Notes: generated by a model from the sequence alone, not told the origin. A stretch of 64,000 nucleotides of DNA from Neocallimastix lanati (nom. inval.) (GCA_016946835.1 JACVTC010000055.1:85001-149000), one strand, 5' to 3'; counted from the stretch's first letter, positions 26,698 to 39,929 are shown. Translations and numbers: made by a program.

Positions 26698-26701
26698 TAT
26701 A
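26688..26701. repeat. Right target-site duplication of SINE
   Basis: TTTTTTTAACTATA after the (TA)n tail; a further shortened copy (TATATATTTTTAACTATAATAC) follows at about 26712-26740, a local duplication of the tail region. Confidence 0.55.
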
Positions 26702-27574
26702 ATGCAATATATATATATATATTTTTAACTATAATACAATATTCATACGTTAAAAAATCATGATTTCCGAAGTGAAAATTGGGAGCTCAAATGATTGAAA
26801 TAATAATTCACAATAATAGAATGATAAAAATTTCAAAAATTTATCATTTAATTAAGGCAAATTATAAATATAATTTGTAGACTTCATATCTACTATATTG
26901 AAATTAGTAGTTTTTATGAAAAAAATTTATTACTTTATCATTATTTTAATCACCATTATTTAAATAAATTTAAATTTGTTAGAATATATGAATAAGTTTA
27001 ATTTGTTTATGCATTTAAATAAAATTACATTTTATTATAAGTTAAAAAAATATTATTTATTATATTATTTTAAAAATATATATAAATCTACTTAAAATTC
27101 ATTCCTCCTTCAAGTTCATTACTTCATTCACTATGAGTAATATATATTTTATATATTTTTTTACTTTTTGCTATTTAACGAAAAAATTATAAATTTTTTT
27201 TTTTTTTTTTTTTTTTTGAAATTCATTTATAAAATAAAATTAATATAGTTTAATTAAAATTTATGAAATTTATTAGTAAAATCTGATTTTATCACATGAT
27301 TATTAGACTCTCTACATTTTTTTTATGATTTTTTATTTATTTTTTTATTTTTTTTTTTTTTTTTTATTTTTTTTTTTCCAATAGAGTTATTTATATATAA
27401 AAAGTAATTATTAATTAAGAAAAATATATAAATTTGTATATAAATTAATAATTTATTGAATTGAATCAATAAGATAAAAATATAGCAATTATTAATTATT
27501 ATTCTTAATATTTTTTATTTCATATTTAATATTTTAATATTTAAAATCAATATATATATATAAATAGTACCACC

Positions 27575-28457
27575 ATGGCTATAAGAGAAAATTTAGTTAG
27601 TAGTGCTACTAGTTTTTTAAAAGATCCAAAAGTTCAAAAAGCCCCATTAGCTAAAAGAGTAGCTTTTCTTGAATCTAAAGGTTTAACACAAGAAGAAATA
27701 GAAGAAGCTCTTTCAAGGGCTAATGGAAATGCTCCTAAATCTCAATCAACTGCTGTTATAGCAGGTGGTGCAGCTCCACAACTTCCACCAAACCCATATA
27801 TGCAAATTGTTCAACCACCTCCAAAATATTTAGGATGGAAAGATTATTTCATTGGTACAGCAATAATTGGTGGAGTTAGTTATGCATTATATAGAGCTTT
27901 AAAGGTAATTAAGAACTATAATTATTTTTATTATCATTCAGTAATTTTTATTTTTTTTTTTTATTTAAAATCATTGTAAAATAATGAGAAATTTTGAAAT
28001 CTGTATTTGTTGTTTTATAATTGAAATATATATTTGCTAAATATATACCATTTAATAATTAATATATATATTATTGTATTTGTTAATATCATGTAATAAT
28101 TATTATTGAAAATGTATTCAATAAATGTTTATTGAATTTTTATGAATAAATGATGAAATTAAAATTATTAGAAGTATTTACCAGACCTTCTTCAAATTCC
28201 TTCAACAAAAGATCTTCAAGAAAATAATGAAGAATTATCTAAACAATTAGAAGTCGCTAGTGAAGCTCTTAACTCTTCAAAAGTTGAGACTCAAGCTGCA
28301 ATAAAATTAATGGATGAACAAGGTGAAAAAATTAAAAATTTTATGGATACATTAACCAAATCATTAAATGGTTTAAAAGAAGCTGATGAAAAGAGAGATG
28401 AAGAAATTAGAACAATTAAAAATGATTTAGAAAATGTTAAAACTTTAATTCCAAAGG

Positions 28458-28488
<31 letters not shown>

Positions 28489-28565
28489 ATCTGAATGAAA
28501 GTTTTTTATAAAAATATATTTTTTAATGATTATTATTTATTTGAATAAAAGTTTTTTTTTATTGT

Positions 28566-28606
<41 letters not shown>

Positions 28607-29102
28607 TTATATATTATATAAAAAATTTAATATTTTATATTTTATTTTTTTCTTGATAAATTATTATTTAATATATATTATTATTAAAATCAATTATTAA
28701 TGTTTAAAATATTTCTATAATTATTATTTTTATTATTATATTTATTATATTTATTTATTTTTTTATTACTGCTATTACTAATATAAAAATTTAAAAATTA
28801 AAAAGATGATCGAAAAATCAAAAGAAACAAATGATTCAGTTTTACAAGATTTACAAAACGAAATAAAATCATTAAAATCATTAATTGTTAATAGAATGTC
28901 TATTAATAATCAAACAACTGGTTCTACCTCTTCACTTAATGGAGAAGTTAAACCAAATGAAGTAAAGAAGACAAATGAAGTTGATTCTTCTATGACTCAA
29001 AGATTTTCATTTTTAAGTCAAAAACCAGCTATTCCAGCATGGCAAATGCAAGGATCATCCTCTTCCAATAATGAAGAAACTGAAGAAAAAACAAATGAAT
29101 AA
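27575..29102 (+). CDS. PEX14: Peroxin 14 (peroxisomal docking protein)
   Basis: Docking component at the peroxisomal membrane that binds the cargo receptors Pex5 and Pex7 and the partner Pex13/Pex17. Three exons, 27575-27904, 28172-28456 and 28806-29102, giving 303 residues. The N-terminal receptor-binding domain is clear: SSATSFLKDPKVQ..PLAKRVAFLESKGLTQEEIEEAL (residues about 9-45). A Pro-rich linker leads to WKDYFIGTAIIGGVSYALY, the single membrane segment, then a coiled coil from about 118 to 235 (QENNEELSKQLEVASEALN onward), and the Pex14 tail motif KPAIPAWQ. The start sits in ACCACCATGG, a strong initiation context. Length is a little short of yeast Pex14 but all parts are there. Convergent with the bZIP gene. 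Confidence 0.93.
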
Positions 29103-29784
29103 ATAGATAAATATATAGAATAAATTAATAATAAATTTATAGTAATAATAATATTAAAAAAAAAAAAAAGAAAAAAAAAAAACTATTAAAAAGAAATGAT
29201 TAAATTAAATTATATTTAAATGTTGATAAATAATAGTAATAACATTAACAAATGAACCAAAAAAAAAAAAAAAGCAAAAGTAAAAAACAAAATAAAGTAA
29301 TAATAATAATAATAATGATAATATAATAATAATAAATAATAATTAAAATTTTTATATATTATTTATTATCAATTAAAAAAAAAAAAAAAAAATTCTTTTT
29401 TCTTCCTTCTTATAATAAATCAATAGAATTATTATTATTATTTTTAATCTTATCTTAAGTAGTCTATATCTAAACTATATTTATATTTTTTTAAAAAAAA
29501 AAAAAAAAAATTTTTTTTTTGTATTCCATTTTTGTCATATTATGTATCCTATTTGTCCTTTTCTTTAAAATAAATCCTTTAGATAAATAAAATATTATAG
29601 ATTATATTTAAATTATAATACAATTATTGATTTTTTTTCTTTAATTAATTAAATAATATATATATATATAATAATAATAATAATAATAAAAGTAATAATG
29701 ATTAAAATGAAATAATAATATTAATAGTAATTTACAACAAAAACAAAAGCATTAATAATAATAATAAAATAAAAAATAATAAAT

Positions 29785-29831
<47 letters not shown>

Positions 29832-29857
29832 AAATAAAATAGAATTCTAATAAAATT

Positions 29858-29888
<31 letters not shown>

Positions 29889-30049
29889 AGAATAATTTTA
29901 TTGGACTTATTTATTTAAATTTGAATTTTTTCAAATGATATTAATGAATTAAATTAAGGATTTATATACATACATAATTTATGATATTACTATTATTGTT
30001 ATTATTATTATTATTATTATTTTTAATAAATTAGTTACTATTGCTTATT
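29103..30049. other. Convergent spacer, PEX14 to bZIP
   Basis: Tail-to-tail region of about 950 bases with homopolymer A/T runs (poly-A of about 38 at 29792-29829) and short (AAT)n; it should hold both polyadenylation regions. Nothing else seen. Confidence 0.6.
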
Positions 30050-33000
30050 TTATTGAATTTTTTTAAAATTTAATAAAGATGGATTTCCAATAGTATTTTG
30101 ATTCAATGATTGTAATGTATTTTGTAACGATAGATTAATAGAGGACTTTTAATAGTTATATAATAATTTAAAAAAAATATATATTTAATTATATTAATTA
30201 GTAAAAATAAAAATAAAATAGAACATTAAAAAAAAAAAAAAAAAAAAAAATTGTCACATACAAATAAATATATCACATATATATTTATTAATTTTTATTT
30301 AATTTTTTTTTGTTAATTATTATTATTATTTACCTGTTGGAGAAGGTATTGTTGTAATACCTTACTTTGACAATTTTTGTGAAGTAAAAGTTGACCTCTT
30401 AACACCGCAACCTGATCTCTTAATTGATTTACAATAAGTTTTAAGTTTCTATTAGTGATACTAACTTCATTTGACTTCTTTTCCAAATCTTGAACCCAAG
30501 CTTTTTTCTTTTGACGACATTTGGAAGCTACATTCACGGAGTTTAAATAAATTTAAAATAAATGAATAAATGAATTAATAAATAAATAAAAATATATAAA
30601 TATATAAATAATAAATAAATATATATGTATTCAAATAATAATAATGATGAATTATATAAATAATAATATTTATATTTACCTGCAATTCTATTTCTTTCCA
30701 AGAATTTTCTTCGTTTTTCATCAATATAGTTATTACTACTATTATTATTCTTTGAAACATTTTTATTTGTTTTAGAGTCGGTTGAATTTGTAGCTGTTGC
30801 TGGTGTTGACAGTGTTGATGTCATTGTTTTTATGATGTTTGTTGTAGGAGTTAATGATGATGTAGAAGCAGGCGATGAAGCTTTTTTATTATTAATGTTT
30901 TCTGGTTTATCCATTTCTTTTTTTATTGGTATAGTTGTTGATGTAGATTTTACATCCTTAAGGGTTGCTGGAAGAATAGGTGTTGCAATAGGGGCAGGAT
31001 TAGATAAGGAAAGCGATGATAATGAAACAAGTCCAGAAGAAATATTATTAGTTCCAGTAGGGGTTGTTGTTGCATTTATTTTTTGAGATATTGTTGTAGT
31101 GATAGGAATTGGAGATGCATTTGTTACAGTGGTTGATAATGATGAAGAAGGTGTTGTTGAAGAAGGTATTGAAGTAATATTTATGTTTGAAGTAGATGTT
31201 ATTGGAAGGGTTGATTTAGCTAAATTTTCAGCTACTGATTTCAAATTTGAAGAATCTGCAAATAAAAAAGGGAATAATGTAGAAGGTAAAATTGGTGGAA
31301 CACTTAAATTAGGTTTATTATGTAAAGCGGTTGATATAGTTAATGAGGGTATAGTTGTTGGTAATGGTAAACTTGCCAATGGCGCAATCGGTTTTGGTAC
31401 AATTTTAGCTACTGTCGTAGAAGAAGTTGTGATACTTGATATTGATATCGTTGAAGCTAAAGGCTTTGCTTTTGTTGTTGAATTTGATGTTTTAGAAGAA
31501 ACAACTGAAGTACTATCAGGAGTGGTAGTCGAAGAAGTAGAAGTAATAGTATTAGGAGTGATAGTAGAAGAAGTAGTAGTAGTATTAGGAGTAGTAGTAG
31601 AAGAAGTAGTAGTACTAGTTTTATTTAATGATGGTAATAATTTTTTTGTTGATAATGGTAAGATTGATGAAACTGTTTTTGGTGAAGGTTTAGTAGCAAG
31701 TATAGGTGTAGGTATTAATGGAATCAATGGCTTAGTTGTTGATTTCTTTGATTGTGAAGAAACAGAAGATGAAGAAGAAGTTGGTAATGATGCTGAAGAG
31801 ATAGGTATTTCTGATTTTATAGATTTTTGAGTTATTGATTTTGATTTAATTAGAGATTCAGAAATTGTGGAAGTGGCTGGAATTATTGGAAGAAGCTTAG
31901 GAAGCGTGGAAAGAGTTGAATGGGTATTAGTTTTTGTTAATAATGATGTTGGCGCTGCTGTTTGAGCCAATGATTTCATTAAAGATGGTGAAGAAACAGG
32001 AGAATTAATACTAGTACTTGTATTATTTGAGGAAATTGATGAATATAAAGAAGAAGGTAAAATATCATTGATACTCTTTTTCGAAAGTTTTTTAGAAAAT
32101 ATATTATCTTTACTTTTAGAAGTAGTTAATGAAGAAGTTTTCTTTTGAATTGGACTATGCATTATATTATTTAATAAAGAATGTGATTTTGAATTTGGTA
32201 ATTTTAATTTGTTAACATTTTTATTTTGCTCCGTTTTTATTGAGGAACTTTTAGTTAATGATGATAGAGGTAATTTTGACATATTAGATGAAGGAGGTAA
32301 TTCTTTGATTTGTTCTTTTGGTTCATTGATGAACTCAGACATTGTTGGTGAACTTACGAAAATTTTATCTGTCAATATTTTTGTTGATAAATCATCTTCC
32401 ATTAATTGATCTTTCGTGGCTTTTGGTTCTTTTGATGAACTTTTAGGACTGTTTGATAATTTTGGTGATGCAATAAACATTTTTAAAAGACTTTCGGAAT
32501 AATCTTTATCTTGTGGTTCAAAAGAATTTACAATAGATTTGTATTCATCCACTGATGCCAATGCAGATGAATTTTGTAAATTATTATTAGTTTCAGAGAC
32601 TTCATGAACAGGTCTTGATATTTGTTCTGAAACATGTTCAGTTGCTGTAAATAATAATGAAGAAAGGTCATCTGGTATAAGAGATGAGTTAGTAATATTT
32701 TTATTATTTATGGAAGGAGAATCTATTTTTATTAAGTTTTCATCAGCTGTATTTTCTAAACTACTGAAATTAAAGTCCATTAAATCATTTATATTTTTCA
32801 TATTATTCAATGTATTAATTTTTGAAGAAACAATTTGTGAGTTTGGTTGTAAATGAATTTGAGATTGAGATTGAGACTTTAATTTATTTAATAATGTTGG
32901 ATAAATATTATTAACATCATTATTTAATTCCTGAGAAAAGTTACTAGTATTTAAATTTAAATCTTCAATATTTTCTAACGGATTTAATTTTTCATCTAAT

Positions 33001-34076
33001 ATAGACTTTTTCATTATATTATCAGAAATATTCATTTGTTGTGACATAGTTTCTAAAGGTAACATATTTTCGAAATTCATATTATTCTTCAAATCACTCA
33101 ATAATTTGCTCTTTGGATTCATTGGATATATATATTTAAATGAATCTTCAATCATGGTTTCACTTTCTTCATTACTTGGTATAATAAATGAATCTGAATT
33201 AAGAGATAATTTTGGAAAGGAATTGGTTGATGATTTATTAATAGATAATGGTGTTAATGGACTTGAATTTAATGTGTTTAATGAACCTAAATTCTTTTGC
33301 TTTTTATCTTCAAAGATAGTATTTTTATTAATGTCTGATATTAATAAATCATCCTTTAATACATTCCCTTGTGCTAAAGATAAAGCTTGTTTATATGGGT
33401 CATTGGGGGCTTGAGAAGAAGCCGCTAATGAATAATTTTCCATATCTATATCTTCAATATCAAAATCAGATGGAAATGAGCAATAAGGATTTATTCCATT
33501 TAAATCAAATTCAGAATTGTAATTAAGATAATCATTCATATTATATTGCGGTAATACTTCATCTTGAATGAAAGCATTGTTATAATATAAAAAATATGGA
33601 TTATTATTCATGTCCATATTGACATTAGGATAACCCATATACTGCGTAAAAGCATCTTGCTCTTCTTCCACGGTAAACATTTCAGTTGGATAAAGTTGGG
33701 GGTATAATGTATTAGATTCAGTATTTTTTAAATCTTCAGTATTAAATATATCTTGTACCTTTTTATCAGTTGTATCTAAAAGAGAATTAGAACTAATTGA
33801 ATTCTCAAAGGGAACTTTTGATAATGAATCCATTACAGAATTTATTGGAATATCCGGTATATCAAGAATCATATTATTTGTATTATCAAAGTCATATTGT
33901 TCCTTCTGTTGTGGTATTAATTTATTATCAGCATTTTCTATAATTTTATTTTCATTAGTATTTATTAATGAATTATCAAGTATTATCTTCTTTTTATAGT
34001 TTTCATCCAAGTTATTACTATTAATATCATTGTCATTGGCAATTTCATCAAATTTAAATATATCGTTGAAGTCCAT
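30050..34076 (-). CDS. Large ATF/CREB-type bZIP transcription factor
   Basis: Three exons, 30680-34076, 30334-30527 and 30050-30145, giving 1228 residues. The N-terminal 1100 residues are acidic/Asn-rich and then strongly Ser/Thr/Pro-rich, with repeats such as TTTPNTTTTSST; this looks like a long transactivation or phospho-regulated region. The basic region reads RRKFLERNRIAASKCRQKKK, the ATF/CREB (Atf1-like) signature including the invariant Asn and Arg, followed by WVQDLEKKSNEV and a leucine-heptad coil (NRNLKLIVNQLRDQVAVLRG). An intron cuts the basic region exactly between the two Ala residues of IAASK. The final exon adds a short tail ending NPSLLNFKKIQ. Atf1-type factors usually answer to stress MAP kinases; that role here is inference. 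Confidence 0.92.
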
Positions 34077-35139
34077 TTACTATTATTAATTATTAATTAT
34101 AATTTCACAACGAAAGAATTATTTAAATATTATATTTGTGTGTTTATTTCATATGTAATTTTTAGAATATAAATAATATTAAGAATATTTTTAAAAAATA
34201 AAATTTATATTATATTTAAATAATATTATTTATAATATTATAAAATTTACCTAATTTACTATTACACAACAACAAAAAAGTATAACAAAATATTATGTGA
34301 TATTAAAATATTATTAGTATATATTCTTTTAATAATTTATTAAATATTAAAATTTTAAAGAATAAATATAAATTATTTTATTATTATATACTTTATAACA
34401 CGTTTATATTATTTTTATCTGTTGAATGTATATCTAATAAAAAAGATTATAAAAAACTCTCTTAATATTATAAATTTTAATATTTTTTTTTTGCAAAGAG
34501 CAAAAAAAAAAAAATTTAGAAAATTATTATTAATATACAAATATTCAAATATAAAATTAATATTCTAAATAATATATTCTAAATAAAATTTTTCAAATAT
34601 TATTTTCTGGAGTACTTATCTAAACTTTTTTATAATTTAGTTTTAATTTCCAAAATATTGAATAATTATATAATAATTATATAATAATGTACAAAAAATA
34701 AGGATTAATAAACTTTAATTATTATGAAAATTACTTAAAATTAATTAATAGCAATATAGTAATAGATTTGTATTAAATATTTATATATAATTTATTATAC
34801 CATAAAATTTAATTATTTTTTTAATAAGTATCATAAAATTTTATTTAATAATATTATAATCTAATATAATAATATATTAGCCAATAAAAGTTAATATATT
34901 AAAAATAAATAATTCAAATAATAATTAATTTTTCTTTTTATAATAATTTATTACACAATGTACTATAGATTATACACTTTAATATATTATTAATATTTTC
35001 AAGAATATATGATAACAAAAAAAGAATAATTTGTGTAATATTAAAAATGTTTTATAATCTCGATTAAAGGATATTGGAAATAATAAATTCAAAAAAAGAT
35101 AAAAGATAAATCTAATAATAAAAAATTAATAATAAATAA

Positions 35140-35546
<407 letters not shown>

Positions 35547-35956
35547 TATAAATAATAAACAATAAATAAATAAATATTACAAAATAGTAAATGATAATAA
35601 AACAAATAACACATAATTACAATAATTAACAAATTTTAATTTTGAAAACTTTTATATATTATTCTTTATATTTAAAAATTATATTTACAATATATTATCC
35701 ATATATTAATATAGTAGATTTTTAATTTAATTTATTATCTAGAATTTTTGTATAAATTCTTAAATGTATATATAAAATACCACAACTTTGATATTGATTT
35801 TTTAAAATATTAATATATTACTAAATTAAATTTATTGAAATTTGGAATTTTTCATATGAATGGGACTTAATTATCCCTTTTATATTTTTAATAATTAAAC
35901 AATGAGAATATAATAAATAATAATAATAAATAATAATATATAACAATTAACAAAGT

Positions 35957-36350
35957 AATAATAATAAATAATAAATAATAAATAATAAATAATAAATAAT
36001 AAATAATAAATAATAAATAATAAATAATAAATAATAAATAATAAATAATAAATAATAAATAATAAATAATAAATAATAAATAATAAATAATAAATAATAA
36101 ATAATAAATAATAAATAATAAATAATAAATAATAAATAATAAATAATAAATAATAAATAATAAATAATAAATAATAAATAATAAATAATAAATAATAAAT
36201 AATAAATAATAAATAATAAATAATAAATAATAAATAATAAATAATAAATAATAAATAATAAATAATAAATAATAAATAATAAATAATAAATAATAAATAA
36301 TAAATAATAAATAATAAATAATAAATAATAAATAATAAATAATAAATAAT
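35957..36350. repeat. (AATAAAT)n heptamer satellite
   Basis: About 56 copies of a seven-base unit with almost no variation over nearly 400 bases. Because seven is not a multiple of three, the minus strand is open as a repeating heptapeptide, which is an artefact. Confidence 0.95.
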
Positions 36351-37039
36351 AATAATATCAAAATAATAATAATAATAATGATGATAATAACAATGATGAG
36401 GATGACGAAAATAACCGGACCATTAATTTCGAATATTTAATTATTATAGCATATGGAATCATGATTTAATTCTTAAATTATGAAAATTAAAATAATAAGT
36501 GATGAGGATAAATAATAATAAAAACAAAAACAATTAATTTGGTTAATTCAAATATATATATATATATAAACACTACAAATATAGTAGTAAGTATTTTTAT
36601 ATTAAAAATAAACAAAAATAGACTTTGATAAATGTATATATTATAAATAATTTCGCTTTTTTATGAATTATTATTAATTATTATTAATTATAATATATCA
36701 CATACATTAATAAAGGTCTAATTATTTCTTTTAGAATTTAATCTTATAATCAAAAATACAACAATTATATTGCAAAATCTTTTTTTTTTTTTTTTTTTTT
36801 TTTAATTGTTATTTTAATCATGTGGATATATATTATATATACTTTGATGGAAGATTTAAAGTTATTTAAATATAAATCAATCGTTCTTTATTAATTTAAA
36901 TGACAAATTATTTAAAGGAAAATTTGTCTATTTAATCTAATTTTCAAAATTTATTAAAGAGATATAAAATAAACAATATTAACTTTATTTAAAAAATTAC
37001 AATAATATATTTATTTTTTTTTTTCAATTTTTTTTGTTT

Positions 37040-37112
37040 TTTATTTTATTATTTTATTATTTTATTATTTTATTATTTTATTATTTTATTATTTTATTAT
37101 TTTATTATTTTA
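37040..37112. repeat. (ATTTTATT)n octamer satellite
   Basis: About nine copies of the reverse complement of the unit at 24040-24214. Confidence 0.9.
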
Positions 37113-37839
37113 TCATAAATAGTATAATCAATAATATATAATATTTTTATAAAAATAACTGTTAATAATTGAATTAAGCTTTATTAAAAATATTATTTGT
37201 TTGAGAGTAACAATAAAACTTTTCGTATAACATTTTTGATGTAGTTGAAAATTTAAAATATTAATATATATATATATATATATATAAATTTACATGATAT
37301 TGATAAATACATGCATATTGATTTAAAGAGGTAATAGTGTAGTATATTTTTAGTTATATTTTAATTTATAAATATAACAAAGAAGATATAACTTATTAAA
37401 AATAATATATATATTTTTATATTAATGTTAATGATATATTATTATTTATTCACTATGAATTATAAGTTAAATTAATATTTGTAATATAAATGATATAAAT
37501 TGAGTATTAAGTAGTGATTAAAGAATTATTCTATTTTTACTTTTACAGTAAATATTAAGATATTATAATTCTACATAAAAGTGCAATCTATAACTTTAAA
37601 TAAATTATTTATTAAAAAATTGATTTTCAAATTATGTGTTAATTATGAATATAATTTATATTAATAATTTAACAAAATATAATTATAAAATAAATTAATA
37701 ATTATATTTTTAAAATTTAGAGTAAACCCATGAAAATATTTATTTTATTTTTCTCTCTCTCTTTTTTTTTAAATACGAATATCATATTATTATTATTATT
37801 ATTAAAAATTATAGTTATTACTAAAAAAATATATTATTT

Positions 37840-38343
37840 AAAAAAAAATTATTGGTAAAAATATAAAATACTTATTAAAAAAATAATAAAATATTTTTTT
37901 TTAAATTAATATTTATTTATTTATTTATTTATTATTTTATTTTATTTTATATATTTTTTTAAATTAATATTTATCTATTTATTTATTTTTTTTGATTAAT
38001 AAATTTGAAAAAAAATAAATATAATATATAAAAATATAATGATAAATACTAATTATTCATAATATTATATTCGTATTTAATATTATTTAAATATATAATA
38101 AATATATATACGCTTCAAAAAAAAAAAAAAAAAATTTATTGGTAAAACTGTAAAATATTTATTAAAAAAATAATAAAAAAAATATATATATTTTTTAAAT
38201 TAATATTTATTTATTTATTATTATTTTTTTTTTTGATAAATAAATTTGAAAAAATTACAATAAATATGGATATATAAAAATATAATTATTATAAATACTA
38301 ATTACTCATAATATTATATTTTTATTTAATATTATTTTAAAAT
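37840..38343. repeat. Two-copy tandem duplication, period about 287 bp
   Basis: ATTGGTAAAA followed by AAAATA.TTATTAAAAAAATAAT at 37851 recurs at 38138; the rest follows in order (AAATTAATATTTATTTATTT, GATAAATAAATTTGAAAAAA, then ATAAATACTAATTA.TCATAA). Copies differ by scattered changes and indels. Confidence 0.8.
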
Positions 38344-38512
38344 CTAAGTTCTAATACAAACATATTTAGTAAATAAATATAATAATTTAATTAAACCATT
38401 TGAATTTTTAATAATTGTTCTAAGCTTTAATAAATATATATAGACACTTCTGTTTTTTTATGAAAATTATATAAATATAATAGGTAATAAATAATTATTA
38501 GTTTTAATTTGC

Positions 38513-39646
38513 TTAACTGAAAATTTTGCTTAATACAGATTTTTGTTTTGGATTTATAACTTCTGTTTTCTTTTCTGGATTCACTGGCTTTCTTTGCTTG
38601 TATTTTCTTATAATTTTTATTGTTTCTGGATTTTGGAATGAATCATTATTACTAGAATTACTTTCTGATACTTTTGCTTTCTTAACTACTGAAGATTCTT
38701 CATTATCTTGTAATTTCTCTAACTTTCTCTTTTCCATTGATTCAATCATCTTAGCCTTTTCAACATTTCTTATTATAACATTACTTTCACGTGAAGCTTG
38801 AGCCATTTCAGCTTTAAGCTTTTGTGCCCGAACAGCCTTTTCATAAGCAATTCTTTCTGTTAAATGAATCCATTTAAAACCATGTAAATATTTCATATTC
38901 CATATATCATCATGATACCAACTACTTTTTTTACCTCCAATAATATGATTATTCAAATGCTTTACAACTAATTTAGCTTCTCTTTTATCTAAAAATTCTA
39001 CCCATCCTTCGGTATAATTTCTCTTTCTGTTACCACCATATTTTTTTCTACGATGAGCAATCTTTTCATCTTCCGCTGCTAAATATATTCTTCCAATTTT
39101 AGCATAACGAGAGAGAAGATGGCGGAGTTTAATTGGTTTCATAAATGGGGGAATCTTTGAAAGATAAACTACTCCTGTTTTTTGATGTTGAACATTAAAC
39201 TTTTTAATTTTATTTTCACTTAATGGCTTCTTTACTTTTTTTTTCTTTTTATCTTCCCCTTCTTCTTCTTTTGCCTTCTCATCTTTATCATCAACATCAT
39301 TAAATTGACTTAAATTAAAACGATTATCTTTTACATTCCCATTGGTATTTTTTTTATCATTATCATTAATATCATTTTCATTGTCAACATCATTTTCATC
39401 ATTATCATCATTTTCTTTACCATCATTTTCATCATTATCATCATCATCATTTATATCTTTTTCCTTTTTTTCATTATTAGAATCATTATTATCTGAATTT
39501 TCATTTTCATCATCATTATCATCTTCAGAATCATCCTCAGAATCATTTGTTCTTTTTGATTTTAAAGAAGTTAATTTACTTTCTTCTTCATCAGAAAATT
39601 CTTCATTTTCTGATTCAGATTCATGAATATTGAATATATCATCCAT
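38513..39646 (-). CDS. ESF2: ESF2/ABT1-type 18S pre-rRNA processing factor
   Basis: Single-exon gene of 377 residues for a nucleolar RNA-binding protein of the early small-subunit processome (yeast Esf2, animal ABT1), needed for pre-rRNA cleavages that release 18S. Residues 1-150 are extremely acidic (long Asp/Glu/Asn runs) followed by basic KKKKKVKKPLSENKIKKF. The RRM spans about 157-265: GVVYLSKIPPFMKPIKLRHL, YAKIGRIYLAAED, then the family's long insert HRRKKYGGNRKRNYTEGWVE, FLDKREAKLVVKHLNN and GGKKSSWYHDDIWNMKYL, ending HGFKWIHLTERIAYEKAVR. A basic coiled tail completes it. The motif order matches Esf2 throughout. Head-to-head with RPS28. Confidence 0.95.
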   Translation of the reverse strand: MDDIFNIHESESENEEFSDEEESKLTSLKSKRTNDSEDDSEDDNDDENENSDNNDSNNEKKEKDINDDDDNDENDGKENDDNDENDVDNENDINDNDKKNTNGNVKDNRFNLSQFNDVDDKDEKAKEEEGEDKKKKKVKKPLSENKIKKFNVQHQKTGVVYLSKIPPFMKPIKLRHLLSRYAKIGRIYLAAEDEKIAHRRKKYGGNRKRNYTEGWVEFLDKREAKLVVKHLNNHIIGGKKSSWYHDDIWNMKYLHGFKWIHLTERIAYEKAVRAQKLKAEMAQASRESNVIIRNVEKAKMIESMEKRKLEKLQDNEESSVVKKAKVSESNSSNNDSFQNPETIKIIRKYKQRKPVNPEKKTEVINPKQKSVLSKIFS

Positions 39647-39929
39647 GTTGATTATTAATATCTTTTATAATATGAAAAAAAAATAAATTATTTAACAAAA
39701 TACAAAATAAATTTAAATTTTTAAAAATAAAAATATGAAAAATTAAGATTTTAAATAATAATTTCAACAATTAACTATTTTTTCAATAAAATAAATTCTG
39801 AATTGCAAAAAAAAAAAAAAAAAAATTTTTTTGTCCTTTCATTTTAAAAATTTTAAAAAATTTTTTTTCAACGAATTAAAATTGTAATACATTACAAAAA
39901 ATATATTCAATATAATATAATTATATTAA

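Larger units (their letters stand above)
21298..27574. other. Gene desert with interspersed elements and satellites
   Basis: About 6.3 kb without a supported gene. Contains poly-T runs (21843-21879, 25271-25312 and others), an octamer satellite (24040-24214), an (AAAT)n run (24387-24434), and three GC-richer elements at 23650-23945, 24727-24962 and 26194-26687. A short peptide-like stretch at about 25190-25258 (TVLANESDTLILLLENEV, then stop) resembles a leftover of an ankyrin-like exon, but is too short to call. Confidence 0.6.

Noticed and set aside
31099-31830. 243-residue plus-strand open frame rich in Val/Glu/Gly
   Set aside because: Antisense of the Ser/Thr/Pro-rich part of the bZIP gene; low-stop composition explains it.
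35888-36361. 157-residue minus-strand open frame of LLFIIYY repeats
   Set aside because: Artefact of the heptamer satellite; the heptapeptide period equals three DNA units.
36360-36470. Asp/Asn-rich coding-like stretch after the heptamer satellite
   Set aside because: Too short, no start or splice signals, and its flank is simple repeat; could be degenerate AAT sequence.
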